Below, piece by piece: positions 12,201-22,410 of a stretch of DNA of 64,000 bases. Position 1 is the first letter of the stretch. Each line of letters begins with the position of its first letter. Made by a program: the position numbers and the translations under genes. The notes beneath the pieces are model-generated. The model searched no databases, was not told the DNA's origin, and saw only the letters and a list, made by a program, of their open reading frames with translations. Source of the stretch: Tigriopus japonicus (Eukaryota; Arthropoda; Copepoda; Harpacticoida; Harpacticidae). The stretch spans positions 4,283,740 to 4,347,739 of the forward strand of contig CM021322.1 of assembly GCA_010645155.1 (NCBI GenBank). The letters run 5' to 3'.

Positions 12201-12759
12201 CTAGTCATCTTGCCATCCCCAAGTGTCACATTGTAATGTTTTAGTGCACAGAGAGATCCAGTCAAGCTGATTGAGAAAGATAATTTGGATGGGTTGTGTG
12301 TGGCCCTTCAAAGAAAAAGAGAGCTTGACTTCATCCTTCTTTCTTTCTTCCAATCCAAGACCATCGTATTCTCCATTGATGAGAACTACTCAAAGTCATT
12401 TGCGTCACTTATGTGTTTGTTCAGCATGCTTTTGAGCCTTTCATCTCTGTCAGATCATTCAATGGATCGATGGATGGACAAGAACTGGCTTGTAGGATTC
12501 ATAAAAAGGTTCAGGGAATATTGGTCTTCTCTTGTCACTACTGCAAACTTTGGTGCGGTGATCCAACATGAAAATGAATGGGAAAAAGCAATGGAAACAG
12601 CACCAGTTAGACAAGAACATGCACGTGGAATTGAAGCGGCAACCCTTAGATACAGAGACAGACTAATTTTGATAAAGATCAACTATGAGAAGACCAGTCC
12701 ACACAAGACATCAACGGTTAACCAACCACAAGAGAGCGCCTTCATGGCTAGATTGGACT
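9241..12759. other. Long unassigned non-coding stretch
   Basis: No gene is supported. Near 9694 cagggtggccaac resembles a hAT-type terminus and is followed by repeated tctagaaaa and atgctag words, but I could not find its partner end. The 168-codon ORF at 12285-12791 has no recognised domain, and its 3' end overlaps the LINE relic that begins at about 12760 in another frame. Confidence 0.3.
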
Positions 12760-13150
12760 ACATCCACAAAGATGCTAAAATTTACGGATGATTTGAAGAT
12801 TATTGGGATTATCTTGCAACCTCAAGATGAGAAATGAGTCCAAAGTGAGCTCAGCAGAAGATTGGGCCTCGAATAATGGAATGACCTTCAATGTGGATAA
12901 GTGTGAGATGATGAGGTTTGGAAAGAGGCCAAAAACCACTCCCAAGGATATCCTGAAAGGCCAGGAACTTGAGAGCGTAGACATGGAAACAGATCATAGT
13001 GTCATATTCGATCGGAACATAAAATTCCGTGAACACTGTGCTGATATCGTCATGCGGGCAAGTAAAACGAAGGGTCTTGTGCAACGCATTTTCACCATGA
13101 GGGACAAGAACATTTTAACTGGACTGTACCAAGTGCAGCTAGACTTTTTA
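12760..13150 (+). pseudogene. LINE reverse transcriptase fragment
   Basis: One frame reads MLKFTDDLKIIG at about 12772, equivalent to the catalytic F/YADD block of a LINE reverse transcriptase. The next part reads WASNNGMTFNVDKCEMMRF (about 12866-12921), then FDRNIKFREHC and MRDKNILTGLYQ, typical of the post-polymerase region. The two parts lie in different frames, so there is at least one frameshift. Both ends of the element are missing. The family looks different from the full-length LINE at 47819. Confidence 0.7.
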
Positions 13151-15763
13151 CACTCCTTGAAATGTTATAAAATACAACAGAACACACTTGAACACACATC
13201 CTTTCTCTGGTTATTTGCCATTGTTAAAATGTTGTTAGTTCCGCCATTCACTCAAAAACAAATGTTATTAGTAAAATAATCAAAATTCATTGAATCAAAG
13301 GCATTCATTGCATGTCCTAAATTCCCGGTGTCGGCCCTAAGCTTGAGGTCCTTCGACCTTGAAATGAATCCTTCGTAGAGTCATCCTTGCTCTAGATCAA
13401 AGGCCAGTGAGGTTGCGTGATTTTCCACAAACGTTGCGTGGAGTTCCGAAATTTGCTTTGAAAGTATGTTTTCTACTTCCTCAATCACAAATGAAGAAAG
13501 TTAGCAAATTATGCTTTTAAATTTATGAATATGTAACGCTAAAGTGTTTTATAAAAGATAAGTTATTTTGCCAATCTTGTTTTGATGAAACTAACAGACT
13601 TAAATGTACTGTACCATGATATACCAACAGGTCCAACCCTTACTGATTTACTTCAGCCTTTTCCACCGCCTTGGGTTCTTTTAATGTTGATGATGATGGT
13701 TTATTCAGGGGTCTCAGGATTTTGTTAGTGGTAAAATCAAGAAATATATAAAAGAAATGAATGAAAAGGTGAGATCCCTAGGTTTCCCGTAAACCGACTG
13801 GTTTGTATTAGTGGGGTTACCTTGACTAGCCATGAGACATAACTAGTACCAAACTTTAGTGTTGGTTCAGCGGCTCAACTAACCCCATTTGCCCTGGATT
13901 CTCCAATTTTACTCTTTTCGTGTTTGACTAAATTTGAAATGAAAGAATATGGTATAAAGCAAGTGGTTTAAAGCAAGGTAAAACCTTGCACCAAGAAAAT
14001 ACCTAACATCAAAGTGGCACTGGTTGTTCCAACACTAATTTCTCATTTACTTGTCTCTAAATTGCACCCTAAACTGATGCAATTTTTTAGACACTAAAAA
14101 ATGTGTTTTTTAAGCACAAGCAGTGGGGCACACCAGATTGTGCCAAACTGTCCATGAATTGCCATAATAATTCGGTTCAAAGTATGATCTGGATACCCCG
14201 CATATTTCTCCATAACGATGCTTATTTTTCTAAGACATAATTAATGTGGTTTGTGTAAAAACCATTTGCTTGTTAGTTTCTGCAAGTGTGTGTAAGAACC
14301 ACTTCATGGTTAGTTTGTGTGCGTGTGTACAAGAAACACTTGCTTGTAGTTACAGTGACCGTTATAAACGTAAGCAGCCGTGAAATACATATAAATTACG
14401 CTTTAGTTGCCCTTATTTTTAGACAAAAACACAAGTAAATTTAGGAAATGTACGCAACGTTTGTGGAAAATCACGCAACCTCAACGACCTTGGATCCTGA
14501 TGCATATACCGTTCATAAGCTCGATATGTAATACAAATTGCCCCCAAAGAGCACTGGGCACATATTCTTCCGGACCTTTTCTTAATTTTAAAAATTGAAG
14601 CACACGTCGTTAAGTGAACATTGAGAAGCTTGTGTTTACTGTTTATTTGAAAAACTCCAAAATTCATGATAAGGGTGGTCAGAAACGATGGAACAATATC
14701 TCACATTCCTTTGAAATTAGGATGGGCCAAGCAGAAAAAAAGAATGACACACACACAATGATAATCATTTTTGTCAAATAATACTCATTTTTAGTGTGGC
14801 AAATATCATGCGTTGAATTAGATTAATTGTGTTTCCTGTTCCACCGGGTTTCAGTTTTGATAAGATGGTGGCATTTTGGCGCCCTGAGTTGCATTCGAAC
14901 GAATTTACAAGTGTGACCAAGTTCTGCCCAAAAATAATCAAAAATATTACAAACTTTCTTTAAGGATATTTCTGTGTTTCTAACAGAGGAAAAACTCAAG
15001 ATGGATCACGAATGCCTCAAATGGATTATTAGAATCAAATTCGAAAACCAGAATGCGCCTGCTTCCTCTTGAACTTATAATTTCACTCAGGCGTGTGTAT
15101 TTTGTAGTGGGGAATGAGCCAAACGAACGATATTGAATTAGATTGGTGCTTGGTTTGGTTTGAAGGAGTTGGAATTGGAACAAGCCGGGCTTGAAAAATT
15201 GAACTGATCATAACTTGGGAAATCCTATCAGTGCAAGTACGTCTCAACCAAACAAATGAATGAAAAGCTCAAACAAATTCCGAAGCGAGCAAATAAACAA
15301 CTTATTTGATCACGCTAGTAGTCTAAATACACAACCTCACTGATAGTGAAAATGTAAATGCTGGTTCTTCTTTGTATACGTATAAAAAAGTAATATATTT
15401 ATTTGCTGTCACAGTTTCGAAAACATAAAGTAAATTTCAGTTCAGTTATAGGAATGTAGATAATGTTGGTGTCTACATTTTTTGGTGTTTTTTGTTATCG
15501 AACATTCTTTGAACTCTGCATTATTTGCTTCCCATTACTAAGATAATTGCGTTCAAGGTTTTGGGTGAGTCATAGGTAAAAGCCATACATTAGATTTCTA
15601 AGCTCGTATGAATGGCATTTGCATATTAATATATGCCCACCAACAAATGTCAACGCAACTCAGATTGACAATTCGTCATTTTCATTTGATATTGACATTT
15701 TTCTCATAATATTCTTTAAATTATTTTTGAAATATTTTTCATCGATTCGGGAATTTATAAAAG
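13151..15763. other. Unassigned non-coding DNA with a degenerate minisatellite
   Basis: At about 14253-14345 a unit of about 45 bases (tgtgta, then a/ga-accac or cattt, then tggttagttt) is repeated roughly three times with divergence. Otherwise I see no gene. The last part, up to the receptor stop codon at 15764, is AT-rich and would hold its 3' UTR. Confidence 0.35.
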
Positions 15764-18700
15764 CTACAAAAGCTTTCCCCGGTTGTGGTAAGGAAGAACG
15801 AAAATAAAGAGAAAACTCGTTAAAAACGTGATAATAAGAAACACCCAAAAGAGAAAATAGTCGATTTTTTGCGCCAACATCTTCCAGTCCTTCAAGATCT
15901 CATTGATCTGATCATCTTCGCGTTGTTTTTCCGCCATCATGGCAATTATCTTGTTGATATCCAAATCGGAATCCAAGGCATTTATTATGGGATTGGACGA
16001 AAGGCGCCTTCCACGATTGCTACTTAATCGACCTCCAATTGAATTAGGAGAGGGGCTTGAGTTATTTAAGCGAGGATCGAAAGACTGTGTTCCGTTTGAA
16101 AACCTGTCAATTTGAGGTGAAGGAACTGAAAAAAAATAATACATATATACTTATCCAAACTTGAAACTTGCATAACCATTGATAAAATTTAGTCACAGAA
16201 AAAAGGTCTAATGTTTCTGTGCTAATACAATGACTCCTGTATATTAAAATCAAGTCAAATGAAGGGTCCTCATGTATGAATATACTTGTACGTTATCAGC
16301 ACAGTTGGGTCAATCACTTCAGATACAATTGCCATTACTTCATCAAAAAAATAATCAATTACTTTTACTATTCGGACGCTTCACGCCACTACCCTTCAAT
16401 GTAATGGACTGTATAATTTAAACTCTATATTTCTTTATTAGTCTCTATCGTTGTTTTCTTCTCCAATATTCTCAATGTACTGTTTTTTTCGTTCAACTTT
16501 TGATCTTGCTCTCTTGGTTCTTCAGGCTTGGCGGGAGAATTCAAATTGGGTAGACCTTGACAAGAGACAATACACTCATGAATTTCGTTCAAACATCCTC
16601 CTCCTCTCCCTTGTTCGAGCTTTCCTTGAGATCTTCTTGATGACACAACTTTGTGATAGGTCGAGTTTTTTCTCTCCTTTTGAAATTTCAACTGTGGCAG
16701 CCCAAACAAGGCCGTCTCTTCCAGGATGAGTGTCCATGAGACCAAAATGGTTTAATTGACGCCATCTTGACGTGTTTTTTTTTTCAGTTCCTTCACCTCA
16801 AACGGCCAGGTTTGACTTCAAGTGATGCAAAGCCTCGTGAAAAGTTCTTCTTCGATATTTTGACTTTCTTCTCGAATCTTCTTCTCGGCTTCTTCCAACG
16901 TCTTTAGTTCCATCAAACCACACATCATCTTCAACTTCCACTTCTATTTTGTATGTATTAAATTCGTTCTTGATTAGTACAATCTTCTTATGTGGCCATT
17001 GGCCTTCCTCCTCAGTGAGAAATTCCGGTCCTTTAAGCCTTGTGGCTTAGATCAGGAATGATTAAACACTTCATGTTTGTGCGCGTTGCTAAGTCGGCAG
17101 GATTTTCAGTCCCTGGAATATGCCTCCAATCCTGCGGAGTGCTCAACATTTGGATCTCACCCACTTTGTAGTTCACAAAGGGTTTATAATACGATGCCGT
17201 GGCTTGGATCCATCCCGAAACCGCAATGGAATCCGTCCATAACACCAGGATATCAGCAGGAGATGCTGATGGGTTCTCTCAAGGTTCCCTTAACATTTCG
17301 ACAGTCCGCGATCCAAGGAGTGCACCGTTCAGTTCCAACTTGGCAATAGAAATCGGTTTAACAGGAGCCAATCGGGTTTTTGACAAAATCAAACGAGTCT
17401 TGATTTCGCCAATGACATTTCATAGTGGACTTACGCGACTACTGCAAAAGCCTCAACAACATTGGCGTCGCAAAAGACATAGAGTTGAGTGGATTTTGTC
17501 CCCTGGGGAAAGAGACATTTAGGGATCTTTAATTCCAACAATCGCGATGCAACCTCCACCCATTTTTTCCACGAATCAACAATCTTCGAGTCGAGTTCCT
17601 CATCCCAATCTTTTGGACATTTTCGACATCTCTTGCATCTGATTTCCCCTTTACTGTAAACGGGGCCGCTAGATCAAGGGGGTCAAACACTCCAGCCAAT
17701 TTTCTCAAAAGGCCACGTCAGGTCTCACGTCTCCAAACTGAAAGTTCTTGAGGGCAAATCTCATTGATCTGATCATCTTCGCGTTGTTTTTCCGCCATCA
17801 TGGCAATTATTGCAATATATATGGCAACATTGGGGCAATTCTCATCTGGTTTCCAAGGCATTCCCAGAATTTGGCCGCCTTTGATTGTTCTTGGAATTGT
17901 TTGGGACAAGAGTATATCTAGCGATCCACTCTCTGCTTTCTTGCTCTCCAAGTTCTTCAAAACTCGCGCCGACTTCGTGAGCCAAATTCCAAGATGAAGG
18001 TTTTTTACACTGGAGCACTCCGACAAGTTGCTTCCTCGTCGTATTCGCCTCCTCCTCATTTGCGAAACTGTTGACAAAATCGTCCATACAAAAGCGTTTC
18101 TTAACCATGTACAAAATTTCGGGACTCTCAAAATCCTGTGCGGTCCGGGACAAGGTATGGATGGCTTGGCAAAGTGATAGTGCATCGCCAAAAACCACGC
18201 CTGTCATTTGGTATAACTTCATCTCTCCATTGTCATCATCGCTTCAATATCCGCCGTCACAACCGCTGGATATTCTCGAAACCCCACAAGCAATGGAAGA
18301 AGCTCACCCTGAAGAGCTGGACCCGTGAACAGGCAATCGTTCAAAGACAGCCCATGAAACTTGGCAGCCGAGTCAAACACAACTCTGACCTTTCTTGACA
18401 ATGGATTCTTATAAATGCCATGACGTGGCAACCATCTTTGGTTAGGATGCTCCCACTCTTCTTTGGAAATCACTTCTTGGGCGTATCTCTTTTCCAGATA
18501 AACATTGATCGTTCTTAGACACTCAAATTATTTTCTTGCAGCCACACGATCATTCTTCGGCTTTACTCCGGATCTCCATGGCAATGAGGCTTCACGTCCA
18601 GGTTCAACGGGATTTTTTCGTGTTCCTTCTTTGATCAACTTCATTCATTACCACGGTACTGAAAAAATCATATCAAGTCTCTATCGAAATTCCCAAACAC

Positions 18701-21700
18701 TATGAGATATGTTGCAGACTCAGGAAACCAAGGGGAAGAAATTTGATTTTCTGAGTTTCTCAAAGTCAGGTCTAGATTAAAATTTATTAACCTAAAAAAC
18801 TATAAAATACACTATTTTTTGAAAATCTAGTCAGTACATTTTTAGACCAGATTTTAAACCCTTTTGAATCGAAATTGCTTGAAAATTTCTTGCTCAGCTG
18901 TTGAGATAATTGAGTTTAACCGGTTCATTTTTGGCTCAAAAAACGTTCCAGGTATATGAAAACTCAAATTCCCAAGCAAATCATATACACTTTTTGTGTC
19001 ACAAAAAAATCCTTTTCTTCTGTGTTTTGTCGTTCCATGTCAAAAGAATATATATTTTTTCCTAAAACACAATAAAAATACGATATTTCGAATTATGGCT
19101 TTTTAGTTATGGAAAGGTCATATTAGCAAGGCCTCAATGCAAATTTTGTGAAGTTATGTAAGGTTTTAAAAAATCTATTTTGGGCAATTTGACCATGGTC
19201 CTTCGAGAAATATCGAATTCTCTCAAAATACAATTCACATCTGTTCAACATTTTTTCAATTTTCATCTGAAAACCTGACCAAATGTACTGAAATCAATTG
19301 AAACATAGTTTTTCAAAAATATGCATTTTAGTGTGCATCAAGTACTAAAAATGTTCTTTTAACATGTTAAGACTAAACATAGTAGTATGAAGATTTTATA
19401 TTCTATTTTGTGACATCAAAAATTCCCATTTGCTTGGGAAATTGAGTTTTCATATACCCGGAACGCTTTTTCGTTTTTTTTGGGCCAAAAATGAACCGGT
19501 TACTTAGGGTGCCTTATACGTTGCAAAAGATTTCTTTGCGCAAAAAATATTTTAAGTTTTTTTTAAGTGAGATTTTATATTATTTGAGCTATTTTCAAAA
19601 ATTCCATAACACTCAAAATTTCCATTGAAAATCTATATGAAATCTCTGGCAATTGGTTTTTTATATAACTGTAGCATTTTTCGGCTTTTTGAGGTCAAAA
19701 ATGGACCGTTCAAATCCAAATAGAACAGCTGCTGCTGAATGTATTTTTATTCTTTGTACATCCCACGTCAATTATCGTCGCCATTGAAACATCGTGAAAC
19801 GCACGCAGAAATAATAAAAGAGATTGAAGGTGAAGCCCTCTGGCACATTTATTTGATCAATTAACAATTCAACTGGGATGTTCCAATTCTATTTGAATTC
19901 AATTTCTACCTTATTGATCTCTAAACGTATATGGATTTTTTCAAGAAAAGTTATTTTTAATAGGTTTTTAGGTATAACGTTTTCCCTGGACCTGAACTTC
20001 AACAATACAATAAAAGTAAAGTTGTTCCCCATTAAATTTTGGGTCCAAAAAATGCCTAGATGTCTTTGCGTATTTCGATCCAAACTTAAAAAGCCATTCG
20101 GAACACCGTGCTTGGTGTTTGGTTCCTTTTTGGAAATCTCTTCTAACGGTAAATCTGACAAATGTGAGATTTTTTACTATATCTTCCGCCACGAATATCC
20201 GTGAAGATTCTTGCAAACTTCTGGCAGTGTCATGGCAATGATCGAATGTCCTTTTCCTTTGTCATTGATTCCTGCGACATCAAACTGAATTGAGGCCGTA
20301 AAACAACGACTCTTCTTGGAAACGAGGTTCATGGTGACAGGCTTTGTCTTGGGTCTTGGAATTCCTAGTTTTTTCTCTCGCTCATAATAGTGGTATCTGA
20401 TCCTTCATCGACAAAGGCGTTAACAATGACTTGTTTAGAGCCAATCGAGCAACGAACTGGTATCACGCCTAAACCAGCTTGCACATTCACAGAATGAATG
20501 TGACTCAATTTTCGCGAGATGAAACTAGACTTACTATTTGATCTTGTGACGGTCGTTGGGTTCGTAGATGGTCTTGATGTAATCGATGTGATGCCTTCTT
20601 CCACCGCTCTCTTGACGACATGCGATCTCATTTTCTCTTGAACATGCAAAGGCTCGATGTCCAATCTCTAATCATGTAAAACATATCCCATGTTGTCGGG
20701 CCAAATCTACAAGTCCTGCGGATTGGCTTCCTTGAAACGGGCACAATTTCTGGTTTTGTGCGGCGCACAAAACGCTGGCGTTGTGCTAGCAACGGGGTAC
20801 CACGCCTAACGAGCATGGGCTCGTTCCAAGAACCTTTTTATCTGGTTACCGTTGGTTTCGGGTTCGGTTCTACGACTTGGCGGTGCTCACGGATTTTGAC
20901 TGCTTGATTGGACTTAATCCAATCGGCGAAATAATCAATACGAATTTTTCCAGAGAGCGCTTCAGAGAAATCTCGCTATCTCAAACTCAACTCAATCTAA
21001 TTTGAGCTCCACATCCTCAAAACTCGTCTGAAGTAATCTATCCCCACCCGGTAATAAACTCAGGGCTACTCAAAGATGTCCCTGTAAGTGGTCTGCAAAG
21101 TCCATGAAGCTATCAAAATCATTGGGTAAATCACGAATCGCTTGGATATGAGCCTTTCGAATGATCTTCTCATTCCCAAATAGATGACCGAAAGAGCTTG
21201 ATGGTAGTGCTCCTTGGTATTGCTGAATCCTTCTGCGACTTTCTGATATGGAGGGCCAAGACTGGCTCGAAGCAAACCCATCTTCTCTGCCTTGTTTGTG
21301 CAATGAACCAGAGAATGAAACACGTTGCTCCAATTCGTGGATTCCAAAGGCTTCCCATGGTACACCACAATTTCCGTCTTGATCGAGCTCTTGGTTTCCT
21401 GTCCACCAAATCCAGTAGTCGGGCGAGCCATCCACGATATCTTGAAACCAAAGTTTTGATTCAGACCCGTGTTTGAGTTTGGTATTTCGTGTTTGAAATC
21501 ATCTTTGCGGTCACCTAATTCCAGTTCTTCTAACTTCGACTTTATTTCCTCAGTTTTGGATTTGGTTTTCTTCAATTCTTGGGACATGCGGTCTTTATGA
21601 GCGTTCTTTTTCTCAATTTCTTTTCGCAGCCGCTGACGTTCTTCCATATTTCTTTCAAACAATTACAGCATTAGCAAATGTCATCGTCACTCATAAAATA

Positions 21701-22410
21701 TGGCGCTTTTTCTACATTTACCCAACGCAGTAGTCATGCAATAAGTCTGCCCAAAGCTTTCAAAACCAACGAGTTAAAAAAAGCACCAAGTTTGTCAAAA
21801 CACTCTCTAAACTGATATATGATAATTCTTTTCGTTAAATCAATCATTTTAGGAAAGGCATTTCCAAAAAACACCAAAATATTTTGTTTTGAACCAAAAA
21901 TGATGGAAAAAAGATTTTGGTGACAGGGCAACTCGACCCAACGGACAACTCGACCCAACTGACAATCACACCCGACAGACAACTCGACTTCAACTTCTTG
22001 ACTTCAGGTCAATGAACAAACTCATTGCAATAGGGATTCTTAAAGCTTAGGTGGATGTATGCTAGAAATCCCTTATTCCAAATGAGATTGAAAAAAAAAG
22101 AGAGGAGTGACTAAGTTGCCGGCGGGCGCAAGTCGTCTATTTGGTCAAGTTGTTTACTGGATTGAGTTGTAACTCAATCTTAGTTTAAACTGGAAAGTTA
22201 AAAAATAATTCTATTTTGCATTTTTTGAGAGTATTATACGTTAATTACCTGCGCTTTCTGAATTTGAAGGAGGAGTCACTCGTATGTCCACATGGCCATG
22301 TTGCTGCGAACCCTTAGAAGTTCTTCGACTTACGTTACCATTGCCAAATGATGCCAAATACTCTCCATCCCCGTCATCAATGTCAGGAAAATGAGTGTTG
22401 GGCCAGTTGT
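15764..22410 (-). CDS. Cys-loop (nicotinic acetylcholine-type) receptor, last two exons
   Basis: Two minus-strand exons are seen: 22410-22249 (after ttttcag, before gtaatt) and 16125-15764 (after tttttcag, to a TAG stop). The splice joins codon phase 1 to phase 1 and gives one open frame of about 174 residues. The first exon and the start of the second are hydrophilic, rich in Ser, Asn, Arg and Gly, as in the M3-M4 cytoplasmic loop. The second then has an amphipathic MAEKQREDDQINEILKDW helix and a hydrophobic DYFLFWVFLIITFLTSFLF segment, followed by a short tail. This is the layout of the pre-M4 helix and fourth membrane segment of Cys-loop ligand-gated channels. Nicotinic type is my best guess from the helix. 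The ligand-binding domain and M1-M3 exons are not found here. The 6.1-kb intron holds a BEL/Pao element and other repeats. Confidence 0.7.
16302..16390. mobile_element. Fragment related to the hAT-like element ends at 55200-55368
   Basis: The sequence cagttgggtcaatcacttca followed by acaattgccattacttcatc closely resembles the reverse complement of the right end of the hAT-like element ending at 55368. Only one end is recognisable here. Confidence 0.4.
16777..16802 (+). repeat. 26-bp inverted copy of the receptor exon's acceptor junction
   Basis: Eight T then cagttccttcacctcaaa is identical to the reverse complement of 16111-16136, which spans the polypyrimidine tract, AG and first 15 bases of the receptor's last exon. 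It interrupts the BEL/Pao integrase region. Because intron bases are included, the source was genomic DNA rather than spliced RNA. Confidence 0.7.
17758..17810 (-). repeat. 53-bp exact copy of receptor exon inside BEL/Pao pol
   Basis: Positions 17758-17810 are identical to 15897-15949, coding sequence of the receptor's last exon, in the same orientation. On the minus strand both read IIAMMAEKQREDDQINEI. Flanking bases on each side are unrelated receptor-wise and belong to the BEL/Pao pol region. Confidence 0.85.
18880..20150. repeat. Non-coding dispersed repeat, copy 1, with internal inverted arms
   Basis: An inverted pair of about 70 bases occupies 18907-18985 and 19430-19506; shared words include tttcatatac, aaaaatgaaccggtt and its complement. 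The 3' half (19637-20120) matches 28075-28430 in the same order: caaaaatggac, cagctgctgctgaat, ggtttttaggt, ttttccctggac, caataaaagtaaagt. It splits the BEL/Pao remnant between protease and reverse transcriptase, so it inserted into that element. No coding capacity is seen and the true ends are not defined. Confidence 0.65.

Larger units (their letters stand above)
16430..21662 (-). pseudogene. Decayed BEL/Pao LTR retrotransposon in the receptor intron
   Basis: Minus-strand order fits BEL/Pao. Gag is at 21662-21066, with a coiled-coil-like basic/acidic N-terminus and then FHSLVHCTNKAEKMGLLRASL. The aspartic protease region is at about 20816-20210, with VNAFVDEGSDTTIMSE. Reverse transcriptase and RNase H run from about 18720 to 17040: RKVRVVFDSAAKFHGLSLND, FCMDDFVNSF for the catalytic YxDD region, and then ELNGALLGSR and WTDS in RNase H. 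The integrase tail lies at about 16930-16430. Stops and frameshifts break it, and a non-coding repeat (about 18730-20200) separates protease from reverse transcriptase. I found no LTRs. Two short pieces identical to the receptor's last exon lie inside, at 16777-16802 and 17758-17810. Confidence 0.8.

Noticed and set aside
12285..12791. 168-codon ORF as a host gene
   Set aside because: No motif, no splice context, and its end runs into the catalytic block of a LINE fragment in another frame.
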